From assembly GCA_964493245.1 (NCBI GenBank), contig CAZBNB010000027.1:1-32177 (forward strand): a stretch of 32,177 nt of DNA, in the 5' to 3' direction. The notes under the pieces are model-generated. The model was given only the letters and a program-made list of their open reading frames with translations. It was not told where the DNA came from and searched no databases. The position numbers and the translations under genes were made by a program. Source of the stretch: CAZBNB01 sp964493245. GTDB lineage: Bacteria; Pseudomonadota; Gammaproteobacteria; Legionellales; Legionellaceae. This document shows, one piece after another, positions 7,616 through 17,219 of this stretch (positions are counted from its first letter, which is position 1; every line of letters starts with the position of its first letter).

Positions 7616-8242
7616 ATGTACTGTATTGGTATCACAGGCACGATTGCCAGTGGCAAATCATCTGTTTGCGCGCTCTTCGCCAAACAAAATATCAATGTTA
7701 TCAGTGCTGATCATATTTCACGCGCACTCACCCTGCCAGATCAACCTGCTTTTACTGCCATTATTCAGCATTTTGGTACACATTTACTCTCGCCTGACGG
7801 CACATTGAATCGACGTTTATTACGTGAAATCATTTTTAATGACGAAGCGGAACGCAAATGGTTAGAGCATCTACTACATCCCTTGATCCGCAAACACATC
7901 ATGGAAGAAATACCCAAGTGTCAATCGCCTTACTGCTTGATTGAAATCCCACTTTTAACTAACCGTACTGATTATGCTTATTTAAATCGTATCTTAGCGG
8001 TTATCGCACCCGCCACGCAGCGGATACAAAGACTGATGACGCGAGATCACTGTACCCAACAGCACGCAATGTCTATCTTGTCAGCTCAGATTGATGACGT
8101 GCGCTATCAACAATTGGCAGATGATGTCATTATCAATGATGGTTCTCGCGAGCATTTAGAGGCACGCGTTTTTAAATTACAAAAAGAATATATGGAAAAA
8201 GCATCCAGGGCGATTAAGAAAAATAATGATGGACACCAATAA
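7616..8242 (+). CDS. coaE: Dephospho-CoA kinase CoaE
   Basis: This 208-residue cytosolic P-loop kinase phosphorylates dephospho-CoA, the last step of coenzyme A synthesis. The P-loop is GTIASGKSS at residues 8-16, followed by INVISADHISRAL, the substrate-binding HPLIRKHIMEE and EIPLLTN. LMTRDHCTQQHAMSILSAQ gives the C-terminal arginine-containing lid region. TAGGAG precedes the ATG at good spacing. It sits 19 bp after bioA, and its last 17 nt overlap the start of the sulfate-activating gene, suggesting one transcript with coupled translation. In many gammaproteobacteria coaE lies with pilD instead. Confidence 0.95.
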   Translation: MYCIGITGTIASGKSSVCALFAKQNINVISADHISRALTLPDQPAFTAIIQHFGTHLLSPDGTLNRRLLREIIFNDEAERKWLEHLLHPLIRKHIMEEIPKCQSPYCLIEIPLLTNRTDYAYLNRILAVIAPATQRIQRLMTRDHCTQQHAMSILSAQIDDVRYQQLADDVIINDGSREHLEARVFKLQKEYMEKASRAIKKNNDGHQ

Positions 8243-9929
8243 AGTTTATTTAAAGGGCGATTCACCCAAAAAAAATACCCTGCGTTTAACAAAGCGACAA
8301 CTGTGTGATTTGGAGTGTATATTAAGTGGTTTATTTGCACCTTTAACCGGATTTTTAAATGAAACGGATTACCACATGGTATGCCACAACATGCGATTAT
8401 CCGATGGCACACTATGGCCCATGCCCATTACACTCGATGTCTCTGCATCATTTGCAGCCCAAATCCAACTGGGCGAAGAGATTATCCTAACCAATGATGA
8501 AAATACCCCCTTGGCTTTACTAACCGTGAGCGCCAAATGGCAGCCTGATAAAGATCGAGAAGCGCAACTTGTTTTTGGGTCTCTAGACAAAAAACACCCG
8601 GGTATAAACTATCTGTATACCAAAGCAGGCGAATACTATTTAGGCGGCAATGTCACCGCATTATCCCCCATCACACACTATGATTTTTTAGAATATAGAC
8701 ACACACCCGATCAGTTACAGCAGCTTTTTAAACAAAAAAAATGGTCTAAAATCATTGCTTTTCAAACACGTAATCCCATTCATCGCGCTCATTATGAGCT
8801 GATGTTGCGTGCGTCAAATGAAATCGATGCACAGGTGCTCATACATCCGGTTGTTGGTATGACACGCAGTGGTGATATCGATTATGTGACCCGAGTACAT
8901 TGTTATGAAGCCGTACTAGCCGAATTCCCGGCACAACGCGCCATGTTAAGTTTATTGCCATTGGCAATGCGTATGGCAGGCCCTAAAGAGGCATTGTGGC
9001 ATACGATTATTCGTAAAAATTGCGGGGTGACCCATTTTATTATTGGGCGGGATCATGCAGGGCCAGGACTCAATAGTGAGGGTTATCCATTCTATGATCC
9101 TTACGCGGCACAAACATTGGTCAATATACATCAAAATGAAATCGGTATAGAAATAGTACCGTTTTCGGCTATGGTTTACGTCAAAAACAAGGCTATTTTT
9201 CAGACCACCGATGAAGTGAGTCAAAAAGACAGTATTGAAGATATTTCAGGCACCGAGTTACGCCGACGATTACAGCAAGGTACTCCTATTCCCCATTGGT
9301 TTACTTTTCCAAATGTCGTCAAATTACTACAAAAAAACCATCCTCCCAAACACCAGCAAGGCTTCACTTTGTTTTTTACCGGGCTTTCTGGCGCAGGAAA
9401 ATCCAGTATTGCTAAAGCATTTATCTCTTATTTTCAATCAATGCTCACACAACGAACCATCACGTTACTGGATGGTGACATCCTACGACAGCATTTATCA
9501 AGCGAACTCGGTTACTCAAAAGAAGACAGAGATAAGCACATTCTCCGCATGGGTTACGTGGCAACTGAAATTACAAAGCACGGTGGCATCGCGATTTGCG
9601 CCGCGATTGCGCCCTACGCTGCAACACGCCAGGCAATACGAGAAACAGTCAGTCAAGTTGGTGGATTTATCGAGGTATATATTTCCACCTCCATCGCTGT
9701 ATGCAAAGCAAGAGATGTGAAAGGATTATACCAAAAAGCCGAGCAGGGATTGATTCCCCATTTTACTGGCGTAAGCGATCCTTATGAAATGCCAATGCAT
9801 CCTGAAGTAACGATTGATACCGCGAGCATGACTATCAATACGGCAATACAAACTATTTTGGCAACGCTGTGCGCACAAGGATATCTTTTACATGAGTCAA
9901 TTGCTGTTCAAAATTCAATCACCATTTAG
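8226..9929 (+). CDS. Bifunctional sulfate adenylyltransferase / APS kinase (Sat-CysC fusion)
   Basis: This 567-residue fusion makes APS from sulfate and ATP, then PAPS. Residues 1-375 form the homo-oligomeric Sat: an N-terminal PUA-like part with CILSGLFAPLTGFLNE, the nucleotide motif QTRNPIHRAHYELM from residue 180, and GRDHAGPG. Residues 376-567 form APS kinase with an intact P-loop GLSGAGKSS from residue 386, LLDGDILR, and the lid GLYQKAEQGLIPHFTGVSDPYE. Both active sites look complete, unlike the degenerate kinase domain of fungal Sat. Most gammaproteobacteria use CysDN instead. The start could be either of two adjacent ATGs (8226 or 8229). The stop codon lies inside an inverted repeat. 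No PAPS reductase or sulfotransferase is in the window. Confidence 0.93.
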   Translation: MMDTNKVYLKGDSPKKNTLRLTKRQLCDLECILSGLFAPLTGFLNETDYHMVCHNMRLSDGTLWPMPITLDVSASFAAQIQLGEEIILTNDENTPLALLTVSAKWQPDKDREAQLVFGSLDKKHPGINYLYTKAGEYYLGGNVTALSPITHYDFLEYRHTPDQLQQLFKQKKWSKIIAFQTRNPIHRAHYELMLRASNEIDAQVLIHPVVGMTRSGDIDYVTRVHCYEAVLAEFPAQRAMLSLLPLAMRMAGPKEALWHTIIRKNCGVTHFIIGRDHAGPGLNSEGYPFYDPYAAQTLVNIHQNEIGIEIVPFSAMVYVKNKAIFQTTDEVSQKDSIEDISGTELRRRLQQGTPIPHWFTFPNVVKLLQKNHPPKHQQGFTLFFTGLSGAGKSSIAKAFISYFQSMLTQRTITLLDGDILRQHLSSELGYSKEDRDKHILRMGYVATEITKHGGIAICAAIAPYAATRQAIRETVSQVGGFIEVYISTSIAVCKARDVKGLYQKAEQGLIPHFTGVSDPYEMPMHPEVTIDTASMTINTAIQTILATLCAQGYLLHESIAVQNSITI

Positions 9930-10004
9930 CCGCTCAACGCGAAAGCCATGCAAATTTAGAACAAATTTACACAGCTTTCAGCTGAAAGTACTAAATGGTG
10001 ATTG
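9916..10004. repeat. Nested inverted repeat spanning the sat-cysC stop codon
   Basis: CAATCACCATTTAG at 9916-9929 is perfectly complementary to CTAAATGGTGATTG at 9991-10004. Inside, 9941-9957 pairs with 9963-9979 at 14 of 17 positions around a 5-nt loop, and CTTTCAGCTGAAAG at 9975-9988 is a perfect palindrome. The three mismatches of the inner stem become G-U pairs only in minus-strand RNA. No T-run follows, so it is not a classical terminator. Confidence 0.75.
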
Positions 10005-10044
10005 ACCCTAGACGTACTATCTGGTGAATCAAACGAATCCAAGG

Positions 10045-10050
10045 TATAAT
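10045..10050 (+). promoter_or_regulatory. Consensus -10 element (TATAAT) before the PBP gene
   Basis: A perfect TATAAT lies 34 bp before the ATG at 10084. The -35 region (TGGTGA at 10022-10027, 17-bp spacer) is weak. Transcription from here would start near 10057, downstream of the upstream in-frame GTG at 10024, which argues for the ATG start. Confidence 0.5.
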
Positions 10051-10083
10051 CCTTCGTTTATAAAACCCTTTAAAAATAAGCAT

Positions 10084-12453
10084 ATGAAAAGAAAAATATC
10101 TTTTTTTTGGCGCAATACCATTTGGGCTTTCGTAAGCTTATGTTTTTTATTGTTTGTTGGTGCCAGCGCTTTATATATCTATACAGCCAGCCAACTACCT
10201 GATGTTAATTCACTGAAAACCGTGAAACTACAAATTCCGTTACGAATTTACACCAAAGACGGTTTACTTATTCAAGAATACGGCGAGCAACACCGTATTT
10301 ACTTGCCTTACAATGAAATTCCACCCACCCTGGTGCATGCGCTTTTAGCCACTGAAGATCAACGTTTTTTTGATCATCGCGGTGTCGATATCTTTGGCCT
10401 AGGGCGTGCGGCTGTTCGTATGCTTAAGACCGGAACAAAGTCACAAGGCGGCAGCACCATTACCATGCAGGTGGCACGCAACTTTTTTCTAAATAAAAAG
10501 AAAACGTTCTTGCGTAAATTTAATGAAATTATGTTAGCCATCAAAATCGACAGTGAGTTAAGTAAAGAAAAGGTTCTGGAGCTTTATTTAAATCAAGTCT
10601 ACATGGGTAATCGTTCCTATGGTGCGGAAGCAGCCGCACAAATGTATTACGGTAAGCATTTAAAAACGTTAACGGTTGCTCAACTGGCTATGATAGCCGG
10701 GTTACCTCAGGCACCTTCAACACATAACCCGATCGTTAATCCCGTCGCTGCCAAAAAAAGACGCAATCATGTTCTCGAACGATTATTAGAAGAAAAATAT
10801 ATATCTGAAGCCGTTTATCAAGAAGCCATCAATGAGCCATTAACCGAAAAATATCATGGTACAGCCCCTGAAGTGAATGCGCCCTATGTCGCTGAAATGA
10901 TTCGTCAATCACTATATGATAATTTTGGTGCTGCAACGTATACCAATGGTTACAAAGTTTACACCACCATTAATGGTCAACTACAAAAATCGGCCAATCA
11001 AATTGTTGAAGATCATTTATTAGCCTATGACCATCGTCACGGTTATCGAGGCCCATTAGGCAGCATGCCCATACATGATTTAGCATCGATAAACGCCATA
11101 CAAGCCAAATTAAGCCAATATCCCGTGATCAATGATTTACAGCCAGTGGCAATACAAAGCGTTGAGTCACGTCAAGCAATCGCTAAGACATTTCAAGGCG
11201 AGCTCATTACGATCACATGGCAAGGCATGTCATGGGCACGTACAGCAAAACGCAGTGGTTGGGTAGGTGCGGCACCATCTGATGCTCATCAAATTATGCA
11301 ACCTGGGAATATCGTCTATGTCCGTTATGATCAAAATCACTGGCAATTAGAACAAGACCCGCATGCGGAGGCCGCTTTGGTTGCATTGAATCCACAAAAT
11401 GGCGCAATTGAAGCCTTAGTGGGTGGTTTTAATTTTCAAAAAAGTAAATTTAACCGTGTGACACAAGCAACACGGCAGCCAGGATCCAGTTTTAAACCCT
11501 TTATTTACGCAGCTGCTTTAAACAAAGGTTATACTTTGGCAACACTGGTGAATGATGCTCCGATTGTCATGAACGATACCAGTCAGGCAAACAACTTGTG
11601 GCGACCCCACAATGATAAATTTAAATTTGGTGGACCAACTCGTTTACGTGAAGCACTCACACACTCGCTGAATTTGGTTTCTATTCGTATTTTAGATGAT
11701 ATCGGGATCGATTATGCGATCGACTTCGCGGCACAATTTGGATTTAAAAAATCTGCTTTGCCACACGCTCTGTCTTTGGCTTTAGGCAGTTTATCAGTCA
11801 CACCACTCGAGCTAACAACCGCTTATGCCGTCTTTGCAAATGGTGGCTTTAAAGTTGAGCCCTTCTTAATTGACCATATTACCGACAACAATGATCATGT
11901 TCTTTTACAAGCCAAGGCAACCAGGGTCTGCAATGCATGTACCGATAAGCACGCTGATTTAAATGCCCCACGGGTTATTTCAGCCGATACCGCCTTTTTA
12001 ATGAACTCAGCCTTGCAAGATGTGGTCAAACATGGCACAGCTTATGGCGCGCATGTACTTAATCGTAAAGATATCGCCGGGAAAACAGGCACCACCAATG
12101 AGCAAGTCGATGCTTGGTTTGCTGGCTATACACCTGATCTCGTCACCACGACTTGGATAGGCTTTGATACCCCTCACCCACTCCATGAGTATGCCGCACG
12201 CTTGGCATTGCCAGTGTGGGTTGATTTCATGAAAATAGCATTACAAGGCAAACCAGAGCATGAAATGCCTCAACCCAACAATGTGATATCTATCGGCATT
12301 AATCCAAGCAATGGATTGCGTGCACACGCAAATCAACCTAACACCATCACTGAGTATTTTCGTGAAACCGATATTCCCAGCGATGATGAAGCGTCTGTTT
12401 CCACTGACACAGCGCATTTACAAAATGCGGATAGTCAAGAAAGTTTATTTTAA
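10084..12453 (+). CDS. mrcA: Penicillin-binding protein 1A, bifunctional transglycosylase/transpeptidase
   Basis: This 789-residue class A PBP polymerises and cross-links peptidoglycan in the periplasm. A short basic N-terminus (MKRKISFFW) precedes one membrane anchor at about residues 10-32. The glycosyltransferase domain shows EDQRFFDHRGVD with catalytic Glu91, then QGGSTITMQVARNFFL and ELYLNQVYMGNRSYGAEAAA. An inserted OB-like region with GYRGPLG is typical of PBP1A. The transpeptidase domain has SSFK (nucleophile Ser468), a SLN motif in THSLNLVS and KTGTTN (Lys667). A GTG at 10024 would add 20 residues but lies upstream of the likely TATAAT, so the ATG at 10084 is preferred. Its SD is weak. 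acnA follows after 24 bp. Confidence 0.93.
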   Translation: MKRKISFFWRNTIWAFVSLCFLLFVGASALYIYTASQLPDVNSLKTVKLQIPLRIYTKDGLLIQEYGEQHRIYLPYNEIPPTLVHALLATEDQRFFDHRGVDIFGLGRAAVRMLKTGTKSQGGSTITMQVARNFFLNKKKTFLRKFNEIMLAIKIDSELSKEKVLELYLNQVYMGNRSYGAEAAAQMYYGKHLKTLTVAQLAMIAGLPQAPSTHNPIVNPVAAKKRRNHVLERLLEEKYISEAVYQEAINEPLTEKYHGTAPEVNAPYVAEMIRQSLYDNFGAATYTNGYKVYTTINGQLQKSANQIVEDHLLAYDHRHGYRGPLGSMPIHDLASINAIQAKLSQYPVINDLQPVAIQSVESRQAIAKTFQGELITITWQGMSWARTAKRSGWVGAAPSDAHQIMQPGNIVYVRYDQNHWQLEQDPHAEAALVALNPQNGAIEALVGGFNFQKSKFNRVTQATRQPGSSFKPFIYAAALNKGYTLATLVNDAPIVMNDTSQANNLWRPHNDKFKFGGPTRLREALTHSLNLVSIRILDDIGIDYAIDFAAQFGFKKSALPHALSLALGSLSVTPLELTTAYAVFANGGFKVEPFLIDHITDNNDHVLLQAKATRVCNACTDKHADLNAPRVISADTAFLMNSALQDVVKHGTAYGAHVLNRKDIAGKTGTTNEQVDAWFAGYTPDLVTTTWIGFDTPHPLHEYAARLALPVWVDFMKIALQGKPEHEMPQPNNVISIGINPSNGLRAHANQPNTITEYFRETDIPSDDEASVSTDTAHLQNADSQESLF

Positions 12454-12477
12454 ATAAAGCGTTATTAAGGAGAAATC

Positions 12478-15153
12478 ATGCAAGTTGGTCTTAATAGTCT
12501 TGCAACACAATCAGTCTTGGAAGTTGGTCAACACACATATCACTATTTTAGTCTGATCGAAGCAGAGAAAAAGCATTTTCAAGGCATACATCGCCTACCT
12601 TATTCGCTTAAAGTTTTGTTTGAAAATTTACTGCGCTTCGAAGACGGTACGACAGTCACAACAAAAGATGTTGCTGCCATTGCTGATTGGTTAAAAACCA
12701 AATCCTCACAGCACGAAATTGCATATCGGCCAACACGGGTCTTAATGCAAGACTTTACTGGCGTGCCTGCTATTGTCGATTTAGCCGCGATGCGTGCCGC
12801 TATGCAAAAGCTAGGTGGTGATCCCAATAAAATATCACCGCTATCGCCCGTAGACTTAGTCATTGATCATTCGATTATGGTAGATAAATTTGCCAGTGCT
12901 GATTCGATGCGAGTCAATACAACGATTGAAATGGAACGCAACATAGAACGCTATGAATTTTTACGCTGGGGACAAAATGCGTTTGATAATTTTCGTGTTG
13001 TTCCACCTGGGACAGGTATTTGTCATCAGGTTAATCTCGAATACCTGGGTAAAACCGTATGGCATACAAAAATCGATGGCAAAACATATGCTTTTCCAGA
13101 CACCTTAGTCGGTACAGACTCGCATACCACGATGATTAATGGATTGGGTATTTTAGGATGGGGTGTTGGTGGTATTGAAGCCGAAGCCGCTATGCTTGGT
13201 CAACCAGTATCAATGCTTATCCCCGAAGTTATTGGCTTTCGGTTAACTGGAAAATTAAATCAAGGCATTACCGCAACCGACCTGGTTCTTACCGTCACGC
13301 AACAATTACGTAAAAAAGGCGTCGTCGGTAAATTTGTTGAATTTTATGGCCCTGGACTATCAGAGCTGCCTATCGCCGATCGCGCAACTATTTCTAATAT
13401 GGCACCTGAATACGGCGCAACCTGCGGATTTTTCCCGGTCGATCATGAAACATTACATTACATGCGATTAACTGGTCGTGATGAACATACCATTGCTCTG
13501 GTTGAAGCATATTGCAAAGCACAAGGCATGTGGTATGACGAGCAAGCACCTGAGCCTGTCTTTACTGATACTCTTCACCTTGATCTTACAACTGTTGAGC
13601 CATCGTTGGCAGGTCCCAAACGACCTCAAGACAAAGTCAACTTGCATACATTACCGGTAGAGTTTGCTCACTTTCTAAAAGAATCGAATAAAGAAAACGA
13701 ACAAACACAAGCGTTTGCTGTGGCACACGAAGATTACGCTCTACATCATGGCGATGTCGTGATTGCAGCCATTACGAGCTGTACCAATACATCGAATCCA
13801 AGTGTCCTTATGGCCGCCGGGTTATTGGCAAAAAAAGCATGTGAAAAAGGTTTAAAAAGAAAACCATGGGTTAAGTCTTCTTTAGCACCTGGTTCAAAAG
13901 TAGTAACGGATTACTTAAATAAAGCGGGTTTGCAAACTTATTTAGATAAACTGGGATTTAATTTGGTTGGCTATGGCTGCACCACTTGTATTGGTAACTC
14001 AGGGCCATTACCCGATGCCATTGCTCACACGATCACTGAAAAAGATTTGGTTGTTTGCTCGGTTCTTTCTGGTAATCGCAACTTTGAAGGCCGTGTGCAT
14101 CCGCAAGTGCGAGCAAATTGGTTAGCTTCGCCACCACTGGTTGTCGCGTTTGCTCTAGCAGGAACAACGTGTTTAGATCTCACAAAAGAGCCTTTGGGTG
14201 AAGACAAAAATGGCCAAGCCGTTTATTTAAAAGACATATGGCCCAGCAATCAAGAAATTGCTGACGAAGTTGAAAAAGTCACCGGCGAAATGTTTCGCAA
14301 AGAATATGCGGAAGTGTTTGAAGGTGATGCGGAATGGCAAGCATTGGCTGTTGCTGAAGGAAAAACCTACGCTTGGAATCATGACTCATCTTACATCCAA
14401 CATCCGCCGTTCTTTGAACACATGAAAAAAGAACCAGAACCCATTCAAGATATTGAAAAGGCCTATGTTTTGGCTTTACTGGGTGACTCGATCACAACCG
14501 ATCACATTTCACCTGCTGGCTCTATTAAGCCAAGCTCGCCAGCTGGTCTGTATTTGGCATCTAAAGGCGTTGCTGCTAAAGATTTTAACTCTTATGGCTC
14601 ACGACGTGGTAATCATGAAGTCATGATGCGCGGTACTTTCGCCAATATTCGTATTCGCAATGAAATGACACCCGGTGTTGAGGGTGGCGTCACGCGACAT
14701 ATTCCAACCAATGAAATCATGCCTATTTATGATGCTTCTATGTTGTATCAAGAACAGCATCATCCGTTAGTCATTATTGCGGGCAAAGAATATGGAACCG
14801 GTTCATCACGAGACTGGGCGGCCAAGGGTACTTTACTCTTAGGTGTCAAAGCAGTGATAGCAGAAAGCTTTGAGCGTATTCACCGTTCAAACTTAATTGG
14901 AATGGGTATTTTACCCTTGCAATTTGTAGATGGTGCATCCCGCCAATCGCTGCAATTAGATGGCAGTGAGCGCATCAGCATTATCGTCAATCCCTCGCTT
15001 AAACCAGCGCAGAAAGTTCAATTAACCATCACGCGTAAAGATGGCCATGACGAGCTAATTGAGGTATTATGCCGCATCGATACAGCCAATGAAGTCGCCT
15101 ATTACAAGCATGGCGGCATTTTGCAATATGTATTGCGTCATTTAAGTCGTTAA
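12478..15153 (+). CDS. acnA: Aconitate hydratase A
   Basis: This 891-residue TCA-cycle enzyme isomerises citrate to isocitrate. It has the same length as E. coli AcnA, and the three 4Fe-4S cysteines fall at residues 435 (ITSCTNTSNP), 501 and 504 (GYGCTTCIGNSG), also the E. coli positions. The substrate-binding block LVGTDSHTTMINGLG and the swivel-domain YGTGSSRDWAAKG are intact. AAGGAG lies 7 nt before the ATG. It is 24 bp after the PBP gene and 12 bp before the permease, so it is probably transcribed with both. This is an odd grouping of cell-wall, central-metabolism and transport genes. Confidence 0.97.
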   Translation: MQVGLNSLATQSVLEVGQHTYHYFSLIEAEKKHFQGIHRLPYSLKVLFENLLRFEDGTTVTTKDVAAIADWLKTKSSQHEIAYRPTRVLMQDFTGVPAIVDLAAMRAAMQKLGGDPNKISPLSPVDLVIDHSIMVDKFASADSMRVNTTIEMERNIERYEFLRWGQNAFDNFRVVPPGTGICHQVNLEYLGKTVWHTKIDGKTYAFPDTLVGTDSHTTMINGLGILGWGVGGIEAEAAMLGQPVSMLIPEVIGFRLTGKLNQGITATDLVLTVTQQLRKKGVVGKFVEFYGPGLSELPIADRATISNMAPEYGATCGFFPVDHETLHYMRLTGRDEHTIALVEAYCKAQGMWYDEQAPEPVFTDTLHLDLTTVEPSLAGPKRPQDKVNLHTLPVEFAHFLKESNKENEQTQAFAVAHEDYALHHGDVVIAAITSCTNTSNPSVLMAAGLLAKKACEKGLKRKPWVKSSLAPGSKVVTDYLNKAGLQTYLDKLGFNLVGYGCTTCIGNSGPLPDAIAHTITEKDLVVCSVLSGNRNFEGRVHPQVRANWLASPPLVVAFALAGTTCLDLTKEPLGEDKNGQAVYLKDIWPSNQEIADEVEKVTGEMFRKEYAEVFEGDAEWQALAVAEGKTYAWNHDSSYIQHPPFFEHMKKEPEPIQDIEKAYVLALLGDSITTDHISPAGSIKPSSPAGLYLASKGVAAKDFNSYGSRRGNHEVMMRGTFANIRIRNEMTPGVEGGVTRHIPTNEIMPIYDASMLYQEQHHPLVIIAGKEYGTGSSRDWAAKGTLLLGVKAVIAESFERIHRSNLIGMGILPLQFVDGASRQSLQLDGSERISIIVNPSLKPAQKVQLTITRKDGHDELIEVLCRIDTANEVAYYKHGGILQYVLRHLSR

Positions 15154-15165
15154 AGGTAGTGTGTT

Positions 15166-16545
15166 TTGAAAAAAAATAAGCAAGTGCTGAGTGTTTTCTC
15201 ATTGGTAATGATTAACGTCATTGCTGTTGATAACTTACGTACTTTACCAATATCGGCCAAGCTTGGTTTGCCATTGGTTTTCTTCTATGTGTTGGCAGCG
15301 CTTGCTTATTTTATCCCTGTGGCATTGGTTGCGGCTGAATTAGCCACGACATATCCTCAAACAGGTGGAATTTATATCTGGATTCGTGAGGCTTTTGGTA
15401 AACAAGCGGCTTTTGTCACCATTTGGCTACAGTGGATATACAATGTTGTATGGTATCCCACCATTTTGATTTTTATTGCCGAAACATTAGCCTATCTTTT
15501 TGACCCAAGTTTTGCGACACACAAACTTTATCTACTCAGTACCGTCGTGATTCTTTTCTGGGTATTTACCATACTCAATTGTTTTGGTATGCAATTATCG
15601 AGTTTAATCAGTGTCATTGGCGCAACCATTGGTACGATTCTTCCGATGATAGGTATTTGTATTCTGGGCGCATTTTGGTTGATGCAAGGACATCCTATCG
15701 CACTCTCGACAGCTAACAGCCATTGGTTACCTGATTTTTCCTCTTTAGGTCAATTTTCATTTTTTTCTGCTATTTTGTTTGGATTGTTGGGCGTAGAAAT
15801 GTCAGCGATTCATGCTGAAGATGTTAAAAACCCGCAACGAGATTACCCTCGTGCGTTGCTGTATTCAGTCATTATTATTTTTTCAACATTGGTTTTTGGT
15901 TCACTGGCTATCGCTGTCGTCGTACCAAGCCATAGCTTAAATGTGGTATCTGGTCTCGTTGATGCATATAAAATGTTTTTTGATGCATATCACCTTACTT
16001 GGTTATTACCGTTAACCATTGTGCTTATCATTATTGGTGGCTTAAGTGGTGTATCTGCCTGGATTATTGGCCCTAGTCGCGGTCTTTTAATTGCAGCAAA
16101 CGATGGCTGCTTATCAAAAGCGTTTACACGCGTTAATCGATACGAGGCACCTGTATTTATTTTGGTTTCGCAAGCAATTATTGTCACACTACTCAGTGGC
16201 CTGCTGTTGTGGGTTGATTCAGTCAACACCACTTATTGGATGTTAACTGAGTTATGCGCACAATTGGCGTTACTTGTTTATGTCTTCATGTTTGCGGCAG
16301 CTATTCGATTGCGTTATACACAGCCCGACAAGCCACGCGTCTACAAGGTACCTGGTGGAAAATGCGGCATGTGGCTTGTTGCTGGCACTGGTTTCATTTG
16401 CTGCTTGGCGACACTCTTAATAGGCTTCGCGCCCCCTGCACAACTGCAAGTGAATGATGTGATATTGTTTGAGACTTTTCTGATTGGTGGCCTGGTGTTA
16501 TTCGTAGCATTACCATGGTTGCTTTCAGCAAAATATAACAAATAA
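15166..16545 (+). CDS. APC-family amino acid permease, glutamate/GABA antiporter-like
   Basis: This 459-residue inner-membrane protein has about 12 hydrophobic segments. The block FIPVALVAAELATTYPQTGG followed by IYIWIREAFG matches the TM2-3 signature of the glutamate:GABA antiporter branch of the APC superfamily (GadC-like). AEDVKNPQRDYPRAL and GPSRGLLIAANDG are further APC signatures. The start is TTG, since the only nearby alternative (GTG at 15161) runs into a stop; AAAGG lies upstream. It is 12 bp after acnA. There is no decarboxylase alongside, so an acid-resistance role is not supported. Amino acid uptake or exchange is the safer reading, and the substrate is undetermined. Confidence 0.88.
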   Translation: MKKNKQVLSVFSLVMINVIAVDNLRTLPISAKLGLPLVFFYVLAALAYFIPVALVAAELATTYPQTGGIYIWIREAFGKQAAFVTIWLQWIYNVVWYPTILIFIAETLAYLFDPSFATHKLYLLSTVVILFWVFTILNCFGMQLSSLISVIGATIGTILPMIGICILGAFWLMQGHPIALSTANSHWLPDFSSLGQFSFFSAILFGLLGVEMSAIHAEDVKNPQRDYPRALLYSVIIIFSTLVFGSLAIAVVVPSHSLNVVSGLVDAYKMFFDAYHLTWLLPLTIVLIIIGGLSGVSAWIIGPSRGLLIAANDGCLSKAFTRVNRYEAPVFILVSQAIIVTLLSGLLLWVDSVNTTYWMLTELCAQLALLVYVFMFAAAIRLRYTQPDKPRVYKVPGGKCGMWLVAGTGFICCLATLLIGFAPPAQLQVNDVILFETFLIGGLVLFVALPWLLSAKYNK

Positions 16546-16705
16546 GTGATATGTAAACACAAAAATATATCCCATAAAAATATTTGATTATAATCAATAT
16601 TTCAGACAAAAGATCCTAAAACAGAACAAACGACATATTCGTTATTTGCATCGCTTTTAAAACAAATAAATTGATTTAAGCGTTTTTTCGCGCAGGGTCA
16701 TTGCT

Positions 16706-16735
16706 GCACTGCTCATATCATTGAATGAACAGTGC
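16706..16735. repeat. Hairpin between convergent genes
   Basis: GCACTGCTCAT at 16706-16716 pairs with ATGAACAGTGC at 16725-16735, with one mismatch and an 8-nt loop. It lies between the convergent permease and small membrane-protein genes, where a shared terminator would be expected, but neither side has a T-run. The rest of 16546-16760 is AT-rich, including the 12-bp palindrome TGATTATAATCA at 16585-16596. Confidence 0.5.
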
Positions 16736-16760
16736 AAAATGCGTGGTATTAGATTAGGTA

Positions 16761-17219
16761 TTAAACAGCAAGAGAAGGGAGGACAACAACATCCATATCG
16801 CTTTGGTGCTGCAAACACTCTAACTTCTCTAAGAGGATCTTTTCAAGCTGCTCTAAATGCTCGTTGTCTATAGCAGACTTAACTAGCGTCGATGATTGTG
16901 ATGGTGGTGTATTGAAAAAAGAATGAATATAATTTCTAACAGGGGAAAAACACAATGGAATCGCTAAAGGAATAATAGCCAAGAATCCAACGATCAGACC
17001 ACAAGCGGCCATTAGCACAGCATACAACTTGCTTTTAAGATCTCGGTTTTCTAATTTTTTTAACAGTGCATCGACTTCTTTTTTATACATGCTCATCACT
17101 GCTTTAGATAAGTTGGATCTATCTGATACTGATATTTCTTTACCGTTATCATCAAGCATTGCTGTCTTCAACTTCTCCAAAACTTTTGTTTCAAATTCTG
17201 ATAATGCAGTTCGCTCCAT
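16761..17219 (-). CDS. Unrecognised small membrane protein
   Basis: From the ATG at 17219 this encodes 152 residues: a charged helical N-terminus (about 1-62, likely coiled coil, VDALLKKLENRDLKSKL), a long hydrophobic segment at about 65-91 that could be one helix or a tight hairpin, then a polar tail with another amphipathic helix (HLEQLEKILLEKLECL). I recognise no family. No Shine-Dalgarno precedes this ATG or the in-frame TTG at 17252 (11 residues longer), so the start is uncertain. The reading frame is open upstream without any ATG as far as about 17330, so the 5' end may have been damaged. It resembles the 1473-2384 protein only in overall shape. Confidence 0.5.
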   Translation of the reverse strand: MERTALSEFETKVLEKLKTAMLDDNGKEISVSDRSNLSKAVMSMYKKEVDALLKKLENRDLKSKLYAVLMAACGLIVGFLAIIPLAIPLCFSPVRNYIHSFFNTPPSQSSTLVKSAIDNEHLEQLEKILLEKLECLQHQSDMDVVVLPSLAV

